Origin: a virus
Length of the DNA stretch: 22,224 nucleotides
Reading direction: 5' to 3' (one strand)
Virus record (IMG/VR): IMGVR_UViG_3300010354_000753
Coordinates: 1 to 22,224 of that record
Shown: piece by piece, positions 8,485 through 16,439 of the stretch
Layout of the letters: each line of letters begins with the position of its first letter
Numbering within the stretch: position 1 is the first letter of the stretch
The notes under the pieces: generated by a model
What the model saw: the letters and a program-made list of their open reading frames with translations, nothing else
Database searches by the model: none
What the model was told of the DNA's origin: nothing
Program-made: the position numbers and the translations under genes

Positions 8485-9110
8485 GTCGCGGTCTTACAGC
8501 TGGCGCACTTGCTCAGATCGCAGCGACCGAGCTGCAACCGATTCTTTTATTTCAAGCTGAGTTTCAGTCGGGCACGATTTATATCTGGAATGGTATTGGC
8601 GATCTAAGTTGGAATTCGCAGACCTGGACGGGTGTTGGCACTTTTATGAGCTTTTCTGACATTGAGGAAAGCACAGAAGTTAAGGCAGTTGGTGCGACTA
8701 TTACGCTCAACGGCATTCCTAGCGATTTAGTGTCAACAGCTTTATCTGATGTCCGACAAAACAAGCCTGGCAAGCTCTATCTTGGCTTTTTATCTTCGGG
8801 CTCTATCGTTTCTGATCCTTATCTCATTTTTGCTGGCAGGCTGGATGTTGTTCATCTCGATGAGTCATCAGAAGGATCAACAATCTCTTTGCAATACGAA
8901 TCGAGGCTGATTGATCTTTCCAGGCCAAGAGTTTTTCGATATACACCAGAGGATCAAGAGCGAGAGTTTGCAGGCGATTTAGGCATGGAGTTTGTTCCAT
9001 CACTGCAAGACAAAAAGGTGACCTGGGGACGTGTAAGCAATGCTGTTCCATCAGGGGCTGGGTCAGGTGGCGCACCTCCTGTCGATGAACAACAAACAGC
9101 AGGGATGTAA
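8481..9110 (+). CDS. Minor tail / hub-like protein
   Basis: 209 residues with an ATGA overlap to the gene before. The core (LLFQAEFQSGTIYIWNGIGD, then GTFMSFSDIEESTEVKAVG and ITLNGIPSDLVSTAL) resembles tail hub or tip-associated proteins of lambda-like and related phages, and SLQYESRLIDLSRPRVFRYT is a typical C-terminal segment. Its stop overlaps the start of the gpJ-like gene (TAATG). It probably forms part of the tip ring below the tape measure. I cannot separate it from the other minor tail families by eye. Confidence 0.6.
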   Translation: MSRGLTAGALAQIAATELQPILLFQAEFQSGTIYIWNGIGDLSWNSQTWTGVGTFMSFSDIEESTEVKAVGATITLNGIPSDLVSTALSDVRQNKPGKLYLGFLSSGSIVSDPYLIFAGRLDVVHLDESSEGSTISLQYESRLIDLSRPRVFRYTPEDQEREFAGDLGMEFVPSLQDKKVTWGRVSNAVPSGAGSGGAPPVDEQQTAGM

Positions 9111-12100
9111 TGGGCTTTCTTGAAATCATCTTAGCAATTGCGAGCATGGCTGCCGGAGAGGCGGCTGTCAGTTATCTTGCTGTAACTGGTTGGCAAGCTG
9201 CTGCGGTTCGCTTTGCTGTCGCTCTTGCAGTTTCGACTGCCTCTAGAAACTTAGTCACTCGCAAATCATTCCAAAGCGAAGCTGAGGGCAGGATCATCAC
9301 GACTAAGGAGCCTTTGGCGGCAGCTAAGGTGATTTATGGTCGGGTGAGAGTCGGCGGCACGATTGTCTACATGGAGACCACTAGCAGCTCCAACGAATAT
9401 CTGCACATGGTGATCGTCCTTGCTGGTCACGAGGTTCACGCGATTGATGACATCTACTTTGATGATGAGCTTGTTCCTTTAGACGGATCTGGCAATGCAA
9501 CTGGCACTTTTGCCGACCTTGTAAGAATCAAGAAAGCTCTAGGCACTGATGCACAAACAGCCTTTAGCGATCTCGTGTCTGAGTCTGATTCGCTTTGGAC
9601 AAGCAATCACCGGCTGAGAGGTCGCGCTGCAATCTATGTGAGGCTCAAATACAACCAGGACAAGTTTCCCAACGGTGTCCCTAATATCACAGCCATTGTC
9701 AGAGGCAAGAAGGTTTACGACCCAAGGACCACGACGACTGCTTACAGCACAAATCCTGCTCTGATCGTTGCTGATTACCTTTGCAACACCAGATATGGAC
9801 TTGGCGCGACTTATGCCACAGAGATCGACGAAACAGCTCTGACAGCTGCTGCAAACATTTGCGATCAGGATGTCACGCTCGATGCTGGCGGCACTGAAGA
9901 TCGCTACACAGCAAACGGATCATTTGACACGACTGAAGTGCCAGAGAAGGTGCTTGCTGAGCTTTGCAGCGCAATGGCAGGTCATGTCACCTATGTTGGC
10001 GGCAAATGGTCGATTCTTGCAGGAGCCTATAGATCAACATCAATCACGCTTGATGAAGATGACTTGCGAGCAGGCTTTAAGGTGCAAACCTTGGTTTCTC
10101 GCAGAGATCAATTCAACTCAGTCAAAGGTGTTTTTAGCTCACCAGACAACCTTTGGCAGCCAACAGATTTCCCGTCTTATTCGTCTGCTACTTTTGTATC
10201 AGAGGACAATAGCGAGACGGTTTACAGAGATATTTCGCTCCCTTATACGACCAGTGCAGCCACAGCGCAGCGTTTAGCGAAGATTGAGCTTTACAAGGCT
10301 CGTGAGCAGCTTTCGATGACTTTGCCTTGCAAGCTCACTGCTTATGGGGTCCAAGTTGGTGATGTGGTCAATGTAACCAACACCAGGATGGGCTGGTCTG
10401 CCAAGGCTTTCGAGGTTGTAGGCACAAAACTTGTTTTTGATCTCGATGCTGGCTTTGGTGTTGATCTCGATCTCAGGGAAACGAATTCAAGCATCTACTC
10501 TTGGGATGAAACAACGGAAGAGCAAGAGTTCGTGCAAGCTCCGAATACCAACTTGCCAAACCCAAGATCTGTTCCTGCTCCTACAGCTCTGACGCTCACT
10601 GAGGTCAAAGTTCTTCTCAATGATGGAACCCTTGCCAATGGCATTCGAGTTAGTTGGACAGCTCCGAGCGATTATTTTGTCAAGGAATATGAGGTCCAAT
10701 ACATCAGGACTGGTGGGGCGATCGACTATGGGCTCATCAGCCAGGCTGCAACTTCCTCACAGTCATTTGGCGACATCACTGCAAGCGCAACCGCTACGTT
10801 GAATTATGGGTCGATCTCAGATGTCATCATTTCTGGCGAGCCTGAATTCAACAGCGGCACGACAACAACAACGCAGCTGACGATCGCTCCAGTCATCCAG
10901 GCTGTCGAATATACGGTCAAGGTCCGATCGGTTTCTCATTTGGCAGTGAGATCTGCCTTTGTGCAAGACACGATCACCACAGGCGGCGATACAACGGCTC
11001 CCGCTGCACCATCACTTATCACGGCAACCGGCAAGATCAGGTCAATTGTTTTGAATTGGGAAAACCCAACGGATCTTGATTTTGATTCGGTGGAAGTATT
11101 CAGAAACACGACCAACAGCGTTAATTCTGCGACCAAGGTTGCTCAGATTGCTGCTGACAATTGGACCGACACAAATCTTGATAGTGATGTCACGCGCTAT
11201 TACTGGCTGCGATCGGTAGACATGTCTGGCAATCGCTCGGCATTCAGCTCTTCAGTCAATGCAACGACTCAAACGATTGTTTCTGCTGATTTCAGTGCTG
11301 AGGTGCTCAATCTCTTTGCTGAGGCTGGGGCTTATGGGATTGAGCCTGTTGCATCATTGCCAGCAACTGGAGATTTTGTCGGGCAGATCAAGTTTGATAC
11401 GACTGCGGTTGCTCTCTATCGTTGGACGGGATCAGCCTGGGACGATGACATTTTTAGCATCACGACAGGATCTGTTACGGCAAGTGCTTTTGCTGCTGGC
11501 ATCGAACCTATTTCAGTCGTCAGCTCTTTGCCAAGTGCGTCAGGTTACACAGGTCCAAAGGTTGTTTTTCTGACCACAGATGGCAAGCTCTATCGCTATG
11601 CTTCTGGGGCGTGGACAACTGCGGTGCTCACCTCGGATCTTTCTGGGACGCTTGCATCTTCGCAATTCAGCAACAGCCTGAGACCTGTCGAGGTTGTTTC
11701 ATCATTACCAAGCAGCTCCAACTTCCAGGGGCGCACAGTTTTTCTCACGACCGACAACAAGATATATCGGCACGATGGGACAAACTGGACTGCTGCGGTC
11801 CCAGCTTCAGATCTATCAGGCACTGTTTCTGATGCACAGATCGCTGGCCTGGCGGCTGCGAAGATTACCGGCACACTAACCAATTCCCAGATCGCTGATG
11901 TCGCAGCTGCGAAGATCACGGGATCTATTGTGGGAACCCAGATCACAGATGGCGCAATCTCAACAGCAAAGCTCGCAGCAGGATCGGTGACTACTGCCAA
12001 GGTTGCAGCTGGAGCAATTTCAGCAGATGAGATTGCAGCCAACGCGATCACAGCAGTCAAGATTTCTTCGGGTGCAGTAGAAACGGCAAAGATTGCAGCA

Positions 12101-13750
12101 GGAGCGATCGAGGCTAGCAAGATTGCATCCAGTGCGATCACGACCGACAAACTTGCAGCCAATGCGGTGACGACCGAGAAGATTACAAGCAATGCGATCA
12201 CCACAGGACTACTGGCTGCGGGGGCTGTGACTTCGGACATTCTTGCAAGCAACTCGATCATCGCTGGCAAGATTGCTGCAGGGGCTATCAACTCATCGAG
12301 CTTGTTTGTGAGTGGGGTGATTACCTCTTCTCATATCCAGGCAGGCACGATACAAGGCGACAGGATTGCTGCTAATACGATCACTGGTGGTCTTATTGCT
12401 GCAAGCGGGATCATCACCTCGGCTGCACAGATCAATGATGCTGTCGTTACTAATGCAAAGGTCACAAGCCTATTCTCAAGCGATTACAACGGGCCGATTC
12501 CACCATCGAGCAGCAACTTTGGGACTGCTGGTTGGTATCTCGACAAGTCGGGCAGTTTCTACGGCAATTCGGTCTATCTGCGAGGTCAGCTTGTCAGCGG
12601 CACTTCAGGAGCGCAGCGAGTAGAAATCAACAAGACACTCGCAAACAAGCTAGCGGTCTACAACAGCTCAAACACGCTTATCGGGGCCATAGGTGGCTCT
12701 GGAGTCTTTGGCGATGCAGTCATTCAGTCTTATCCGCAAATCGTCAGCGGATCGTTTCAGGGTGCTTATATCGAGACTCCGAGTTATACGGGGTCAACCA
12801 ATTATGGCTACGGTCTTTATGCAAAGACAGCTAATGCAGAGCTTGATTCATATATCAATTACTGGGACAGCTCTAGTGGTTTAAGAGCTGCGGTTGCAGG
12901 CACTATTAGTGTTGGCGCAGCTCTCAGATCTGGAGTGCATGGCTATCGTGACTCTAGCTATTCGGCTGGTGGTCGTTTTTATGATGGCAGCACTGGAACC
13001 CTTGTAACGCTTGCTGATAGCAGTGGCTATGCCTTAAACATTCGATCTGGGCAACTCAGATATGGATCAACCACCATACAAGCTCCAAGCGGATCATCAG
13101 GCGATTTCTTGCGTGGGAACGGTTCTTATAGTGCCTTATCAGCCTCAGACATTCCGAATATTTCCGGCAATAAGATTACATCTGGTTTGGTTGACTGGGG
13201 TTATGTCGCAGGCTTTAAGAACGGATCGAGTCAAGTCAGAGGCATTGCAGGCACTGGATCAACAGCGACTTTGCAAGCGTTTTTAGGATCAGAGACCACC
13301 GACACGACCTCTGGGAACATGGTTTATTACACCGAGGCTGGGGGTTATTTCGGTGGGGTCTATATAAACCAACGAGGAACAACAGCGACCTGGAGCGCAC
13401 TTTATTCAGATGCTCGGATGAAGGATGTGCTTGGTCAAATACCGATTGCAGACCCTCTAGAAACGCTGAAAAAAATTGGCAATCCTGTGATCTGGAAATG
13501 GAACCATGAGGCATCTAGCGAGGTCTGGGGCTATACAGCACAGCAGATCGGACAAGGGCTTCCTGATGCGGTGATAGAGGCTCCAAGAACACCGAGAGGC
13601 GACTATCAGCTCGTGCCTGGCACAGAAGAACGGGTGCTGACTTTTGATAACACCAAGTTTCAGATGCTTAAGGACATGGCTTTGATTTCACTTATTGAGA
13701 AGATCGAGATGCTTGAGGCTAAGATCGCTGCGCTGGAGGCTAGATCATGA
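9110..13750 (+). CDS. gpJ-like tail tip / host specificity protein with S74 C-terminus
   Basis: 1546 residues. Regions in order: hydrophobic start (1-45); gpJ-type hub and tip domains to about 480 (RNLVTRKSFQSEAEGRIITT, KVIYGRVRVGG, LSMTLPCKL); a fibronectin III-like domain (about 490-625) and a second (about 630-720, SIVLNWENPTDLDFDSVEVF); three tandem ~58-residue modules (743-914); a repeat region of roughly 10-residue units with KIAAGAI pattern (914-1104); a fibre shaft; and an intramolecular chaperone (from Ser1433 in YSDARMKDVLG) with a C-terminal coiled coil. The S74 family cleaves itself before that serine after helping trimerisation. The protein likely forms the central tip fibre that contacts the host. 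Confidence 0.9.
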   Translation: MGFLEIILAIASMAAGEAAVSYLAVTGWQAAAVRFAVALAVSTASRNLVTRKSFQSEAEGRIITTKEPLAAAKVIYGRVRVGGTIVYMETTSSSNEYLHMVIVLAGHEVHAIDDIYFDDELVPLDGSGNATGTFADLVRIKKALGTDAQTAFSDLVSESDSLWTSNHRLRGRAAIYVRLKYNQDKFPNGVPNITAIVRGKKVYDPRTTTTAYSTNPALIVADYLCNTRYGLGATYATEIDETALTAAANICDQDVTLDAGGTEDRYTANGSFDTTEVPEKVLAELCSAMAGHVTYVGGKWSILAGAYRSTSITLDEDDLRAGFKVQTLVSRRDQFNSVKGVFSSPDNLWQPTDFPSYSSATFVSEDNSETVYRDISLPYTTSAATAQRLAKIELYKAREQLSMTLPCKLTAYGVQVGDVVNVTNTRMGWSAKAFEVVGTKLVFDLDAGFGVDLDLRETNSSIYSWDETTEEQEFVQAPNTNLPNPRSVPAPTALTLTEVKVLLNDGTLANGIRVSWTAPSDYFVKEYEVQYIRTGGAIDYGLISQAATSSQSFGDITASATATLNYGSISDVIISGEPEFNSGTTTTTQLTIAPVIQAVEYTVKVRSVSHLAVRSAFVQDTITTGGDTTAPAAPSLITATGKIRSIVLNWENPTDLDFDSVEVFRNTTNSVNSATKVAQIAADNWTDTNLDSDVTRYYWLRSVDMSGNRSAFSSSVNATTQTIVSADFSAEVLNLFAEAGAYGIEPVASLPATGDFVGQIKFDTTAVALYRWTGSAWDDDIFSITTGSVTASAFAAGIEPISVVSSLPSASGYTGPKVVFLTTDGKLYRYASGAWTTAVLTSDLSGTLASSQFSNSLRPVEVVSSLPSSSNFQGRTVFLTTDNKIYRHDGTNWTAAVPASDLSGTVSDAQIAGLAAAKITGTLTNSQIADVAAAKITGSIVGTQITDGAISTAKLAAGSVTTAKVAAGAISADEIAANAITAVKISSGAVETAKIAAGAIEASKIASSAITTDKLAANAVTTEKITSNAITTGLLAAGAVTSDILASNSIIAGKIAAGAINSSSLFVSGVITSSHIQAGTIQGDRIAANTITGGLIAASGIITSAAQINDAVVTNAKVTSLFSSDYNGPIPPSSSNFGTAGWYLDKSGSFYGNSVYLRGQLVSGTSGAQRVEINKTLANKLAVYNSSNTLIGAIGGSGVFGDAVIQSYPQIVSGSFQGAYIETPSYTGSTNYGYGLYAKTANAELDSYINYWDSSSGLRAAVAGTISVGAALRSGVHGYRDSSYSAGGRFYDGSTGTLVTLADSSGYALNIRSGQLRYGSTTIQAPSGSSGDFLRGNGSYSALSASDIPNISGNKITSGLVDWGYVAGFKNGSSQVRGIAGTGSTATLQAFLGSETTDTTSGNMVYYTEAGGYFGGVYINQRGTTATWSALYSDARMKDVLGQIPIADPLETLKKIGNPVIWKWNHEASSEVWGYTAQQIGQGLPDAVIEAPRTPRGDYQLVPGTEERVLTFDNTKFQMLKDMALISLIEKIEMLEAKIAALEARS
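11336..11851 (+). repeat. Three tandem ~58-residue modules in the tip protein
   Basis: Units start at 11336 (GIEPVASLP), 11498 (GIEPISVVSSLP) and 11675 (SLRPVEVVSSLP). Each reads SLP...G..V.F.T....LYR...G.W......SD/TG(S/T)...(A/S)(Q/F). The second and third are close copies (VVSSLPS, VFLTTD, YR, SDLSGT); the first has diverged. This is an internal domain triplication within the coding frame. Confidence 0.8.
11850..12420 (+). repeat. Short fibre repeats (about 10 residues) in the tip protein
   Basis: Degenerate units of about 30 bases code for patterns such as GAISTAKLAA, GSVTTAKVAA, GAISADEIAA, NAITAVKISS and GAVETAKIAA, with GAI/NAI and KIAA as the constant part. About 17 units can be counted. 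Such repeats usually form trimeric beta-structured shafts in phage fibres. Confidence 0.8.
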
Positions 13751-14028
13751 GCTGCACCTGGTCGATCACAAAAATGGCTTCTGATCTAGATGAGCATGAT
13801 CGTCCTAACGTGATTAGAGAAGTGACGATCTCTTGCACGAGTGACGATGAATCATTCTTCACGACTGTGATGTTAGATCCACCATCTCAAAGTTTTGTCG
13901 ATTTCAATCTGGTCACACAAGCATTGGTCTGGCAATGGGTCTACGCAAAGATTTCCAAAGAAGATATAGAGGCTATTGTTTTGCAGCGCATTGCAGATCG
14001 ACAAACTGTTTCACAAATGCCGTGGTAA
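13747..14028 (+). CDS. Hypothetical protein downstream of the tip gene
   Basis: 93 residues with an ATGA overlap to the tip gene. The C-terminal helix (LVTQALVWQWVYAKISKEDI, then EAIVLQRIADRQ) is of a kind often seen in small phage proteins encoded next to tail fibre genes, including cyanophages. The N-terminal half looks beta-rich (VIREVTISCTSDDESFF). Function unknown; it may be a fibre-associated or assembly protein. Confidence 0.65.
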   Translation: MSCTWSITKMASDLDEHDRPNVIREVTISCTSDDESFFTTVMLDPPSQSFVDFNLVTQALVWQWVYAKISKEDIEAIVLQRIADRQTVSQMPW

Positions 14029-14037
14029 GGAAATGAC

Positions 14038-14766
14038 ATGACACAAGCAGTACAACTCAGAAAAGGCACGACCTCTGAACATTCGACCTTTACCGGTTTG
14101 CAGGCAGAGGCAACTGTCGATACGACTAAGAAAACCATCGTAGTCCATGATGGGTCGACTGCTGGCGGCATTCCTTTATCCAGAGAGGATCTGAGCAATG
14201 CGAACCCTAGCAATCTGACTACGATTGTTGGGGCTGATACAGCATCGGGCGATCTCTTTGTTGTTTATGACGTTTCAGCGAGCGCGTTTAAAAAGATCAC
14301 CAGGGCTGAGCTGAACAATGCAATGGAGCAAGATGCACTGGCTTCGGTTGCGATCACTGGCGGCAGCATAAACGGCACGACGATTGGCGCAAGCACTGCA
14401 AGCACAGGGGCTTTCACCACCTTATCTGCCTCAAGCACAGTTAGCGGTAATGGATTCAGCACTTATCTAGCCAGCCCACCAACTATTGGCGGCACTAGTC
14501 CAGGACTTATAACTGGGACAACAATAACAGCGACAAATCAATTTTCTGGGCCACATAATGGATCTGTTGGCGCAACCTCGCCGTCGAGCGGAATATTTAC
14601 CTCATTGGCATCTTTAAGTGTTTTACAAAATGTCCAAACAATTGCATCATCATCATCCATTTCAGCTGGCAACAATGGGCTTTCAGTTGGGCCTGTGACT
14701 ATTTCTAGCGGTGTTGTTTTTACAGTTCCAAGTGCAAGTATTTGGAAAATTTTAGAAGGAGTTTGA
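14038..14766 (+). CDS. Fibre protein with Mtd-type N-terminal beta-prism domain
   Basis: 242 residues. Residues 1-50 (QLRKGTTSEHSTFTGLQAEA, then TVDTTKKTIVVHDGSTAGGI, PLSREDL) match, as I recall it, the N-terminal beta-prism domain of BPP-1 Mtd (FRGGTTAQHATFTG..., VVVHDGATAGGFPLARHDL). The rest is a low-complexity fibre with two copies of a G-(S/T)-hyd-(N/G)-(G/A)T-...-GIF/GAF-T-L motif common in phage fibres and a C-terminus (VVFTVPSASIWKILEGV) typical of trimeric fibre ends. The ribosome binding site is AAGGAAA (14029-14034). It precedes the DGR target by one base, so the two products are probably made together and may interact. No VR-like sequence is present here. Confidence 0.75.
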   Translation: MTQAVQLRKGTTSEHSTFTGLQAEATVDTTKKTIVVHDGSTAGGIPLSREDLSNANPSNLTTIVGADTASGDLFVVYDVSASAFKKITRAELNNAMEQDALASVAITGGSINGTTIGASTASTGAFTTLSASSTVSGNGFSTYLASPPTIGGTSPGLITGTTITATNQFSGPHNGSVGATSPSSGIFTSLASLSVLQNVQTIASSSSISAGNNGLSVGPVTISSGVVFTVPSASIWKILEGV

Positions 14767-14767
14767 C

Positions 14768-15778
14768 ATGGCCTATGGCAAAGTGCTCGCAAATGCGACA
14801 TCTGCAACCGGCGTATTTCGCAAAGCTGATCCCACAATCGTCGCATGGACCAAAACTGGCGCATTTACAGCTACAACAGCGACTGAATTAACGATTGAGG
14901 TAAATGGTGAATCGCAAATCATTGCGTCTGGAACCTCGATCACGATGCCAGGTTCGGCCACGACAGGAACAGATTATGCAATCTGGGCAAAAACTGATGG
15001 CACATTGCAAGCAACAACCGATCACACATCTGCTCCGGCGACTGGTGCTAGAAAAGTCGGTGGGTTTCATTACGCGCCAGGCGGCAACGCAACAGGGACA
15101 TCTGGCGGTAATACCACAGCAGGAATTAACGAATATTCTTTTTGGGACTTGAAATTCAGGCCAGCTTGTAAAGATCCTCGCGGCATGACGCTAGTGGCTG
15201 GATGTTTTTGGTCTGATATCTATCTTTGCGGGGTCGATCACTATACAAACGGGACGAGCAAATATAACGTCACGATCGCAGACGGTTCATCGCTGCCTAA
15301 GATTAGTGCAGCTTTTGGGGGCACAGGATCTAACTCTTATGCTGGCGGCACTTGGTTTGCTTTCAATGAAATTATGCGCGGAGCTGGTAAGCGACTGCCA
15401 AGATATACAGAGTTTGCTGCTTTAGCCTATGGCACGACCGAGGCTTCTTCGCTCGGATCTGATCCGACTACAACAGGGGTCAGCAGCGGCACGTACACAA
15501 GCAAATGGGGCGTGATGCAATCCAGTGGAGTTATGTGGCAGTGGTCAGATGACTTTATTGCAAGTGGCGATGGGACTGGCGGCTGGCAAACTGGACTTAC
15601 AGAAACCAGAGGCAATATTTATACTTACAATTCCTCGGCACGCGCTGGGATCTTGGGCGGCTCCTGGAGCAGCGGGTCGGATTCCGGTTCTCGTTGCTCG
15701 TACTGGAACCTCGATCCATCGACCTCGTTCAACAACATGGGGGCTCGCGGCGTGTGTGACCACCTGATTCTTGATTAA
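14768..15778 (+). CDS. mtd: DGR target: Mtd-like receptor-binding protein with C-type lectin fold
   Basis: 336 residues with a strong ribosome binding site (AAGGAG, 14756-14761). It lacks the Mtd N-terminal prism but matches the remembered BPP-1 Mtd sequence from its beta-sandwich onward: ARKVGGFHYAPG, GGNTTAGINEYS, KFRPACKDPRGMTLVAG, GTSKYNVTIADGS, FTSKWGV-like YTSKWGVMQSSG, and the end GARGVCDHLILD. The C-terminal lectin domain carries the variable region at residues 291-324. Relative to the TR-coded sequence the diversified residues are A291, R292, S299, S301, S302, L315, T319 and F321. GSRCSYW and GARGVC form the invariant frame. In BPP-1, Mtd binds the host receptor at the fibre tip and is changed by the DGR to switch host range. 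Confidence 0.95.
   Translation: MAYGKVLANATSATGVFRKADPTIVAWTKTGAFTATTATELTIEVNGESQIIASGTSITMPGSATTGTDYAIWAKTDGTLQATTDHTSAPATGARKVGGFHYAPGGNATGTSGGNTTAGINEYSFWDLKFRPACKDPRGMTLVAGCFWSDIYLCGVDHYTNGTSKYNVTIADGSSLPKISAAFGGTGSNSYAGGTWFAFNEIMRGAGKRLPRYTEFAALAYGTTEASSLGSDPTTTGVSSGTYTSKWGVMQSSGVMWQWSDDFIASGDGTGGWQTGLTETRGNIYTYNSSARAGILGGSWSSGSDSGSRCSYWNLDPSTSFNNMGARGVCDHLILD
15638..15760 (+). repeat. DGR variable region (VR) with initiation-of-mutagenic-homing block
   Basis: Aligns without gaps to 16172-16294 (offset 534). Differences at 15638, 15639, 15641, 15642, 15662, 15663, 15669, 15672, 15710, 15711, 15723, 15728 and 15729 are all at TR adenines (four to G, five to C, four to T). One more difference, at 15739, is G against template C. 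The 21 bases 15740-15760 are identical to 16274-16294, GC-rich, and correspond to the start of the homing (IMH) block; the sequences diverge after 15760. The 5' boundary is uncertain by a few bases because the template starts with five A. Confidence 0.96.
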
Positions 15779-15792
15779 GTGGCGAAAGCCAC
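15779..15792 (+). other. GAAA-loop hairpin just after the VR (homing signal)
   Basis: GTGGC (15779-15783), GAAA loop (15784-15787), GCCAC (15788-15792): a 5-bp perfect stem starting right after the stop codon of the target gene. In BPP-1 and other phage DGRs a hairpin or cruciform with a GNRA-type 4-base loop lies a few bases after the IMH and raises homing efficiency. No such hairpin lies at the matching place after the TR. Confidence 0.7.
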
Positions 15793-15798
15793 GTTGTC

Positions 15799-16173
15799 AT
15801 GGAACCAATCTCAGAGGCGACACAATGTTACGATCAGATGGCTATTATCGAAAAGTACGAAAGGGTCATAGCCTATCTATATCCAATTGCTCAATCGATG
15901 CCTCGTCGACATGGGATAGCCAGAGACAAGTTTTTGCATTGTCTTTTTTCGGTTCCAGATCTTTTATATCAAGCGGGGAAATCAAATCAGATAAGCAAGA
16001 TATATGCTGCAGATGCTGGATTGGCTCATCTGCGGTTTTGGATGCGATTTCTTTTTACGATCAAAAGCATGACGCAACATCAGCTGCAAACGGCTCAGGC
16101 TGTTTTGGCAGAAGTTGGGGCGATGCTTGGAGGTTGGATCAAAAGAAGAAGAGCGCAGGGGCATACTGGGTAA
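15799..16173 (+). CDS. avd: Avd, DGR accessory variability determinant
   Basis: 124 residues. Avd forms a positively charged pentameric barrel of four-helix bundles that binds the reverse transcriptase and DGR RNA and is needed for mutagenic cDNA synthesis. Visible family features: YDQMAIIEKYERVIAYLYPI, then AQSMPRRHGIARDKF, LYQAGKSNQISKIYAADAGL, LRFWMRF and LLAEVG-like VLAEVGAMLGGWI, closely like BPP-1 Avd as I recall it (MEPIEEATKCYDQM...). That homologue also begins MEPI, which supports the start at 15799. It begins 20 bases after the target gene stop, across the hairpin, and its TAA (16171-16173) overlaps the first base of the TR. Confidence 0.95.
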   Translation: MEPISEATQCYDQMAIIEKYERVIAYLYPIAQSMPRRHGIARDKFLHCLFSVPDLLYQAGKSNQISKIYAADAGLAHLRFWMRFLFTIKSMTQHQLQTAQAVLAEVGAMLGGWIKRRRAQGHTG

Positions 16174-16294
16174 AAACGCTGGGATCTTGGGCGGCAACTG
16201 GAACAACGGGTCGGATTCCGGTTCTCGTTGCTCGTACTGGAACAACGATCCATCGAACTCGAACAACAACATCGGGGCTCGCGGCGTGTGTGAC
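16172..16294 (+). repeat. DGR template repeat (TR)
   Basis: The invariant donor copy for the VR at 15638-15760. In the VR reading frame it holds ten AAC codons plus one AAA; AAC is the codon whose adenine mutagenesis can reach many amino acids without giving a stop. Seven AAC codons and the AAA are altered in the VR. The stretch 16208-16240, which encodes the structural frame GSDSGSRCSYW, contains only two adenines. The 3' 21 bases (16274-16294) start the IMH* block, after which TR and VR diverge. Confidence 0.96.
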
Positions 16295-16439
16295 GACATC
16301 GATTTATCGCTTCGTAAAGGCTTACGCATTACGAGCAGGCCTGTCAAAATGTGGTCAGCCAGCAGTGTCCTCCTTCGGGGAATACATCAAGAGGTCTGGC
16401 ATAACGTCAAGTAGGCAATCCAAAGACGGGGCTAGCACA
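16295..16439 (+). ncRNA. DGR RNA spacer between TR and reverse transcriptase
   Basis: About 145 bases without a plausible gene. The equivalent spacer in BPP-1 is about 140 nt and, as RNA, primes cDNA synthesis and binds the RT-Avd complex. A possible fold here pairs CGTAA (16313-16317) with TTACG at 16322-16326 or, in a longer bulged form, GCT-CGTAA (16309-16317) with TTACGAGC (16329-16336). There is also CCTTCGGG (16372-16379), a UUCG-type loop. The function is assigned by analogy and position. Confidence 0.7.

Noticed and set aside
11596-12291. 231-codon open frame on the - strand, rich in A, I and V
   Set aside because: It is the complement of the repetitive fibre repeats in the tip gene; the repeats explain the long open run.
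11850-12420. Short regular repeats as a CRISPR-like array
   Set aside because: They are degenerate, contiguous, in frame, and encode a fibre repeat with no spacers.
14038-14766. Second DGR variable region in the neighbouring fibre gene
   Set aside because: No stretch resembles the TR, and its C-terminus lacks the lectin frame residues.
16115-16414. 99-codon frame reading through the TR in the VR frame
   Set aside because: It copies the lectin segment only because the TR is the template of the VR; it starts within avd and has no ribosome binding site, so it is listed as TR and not as a gene.
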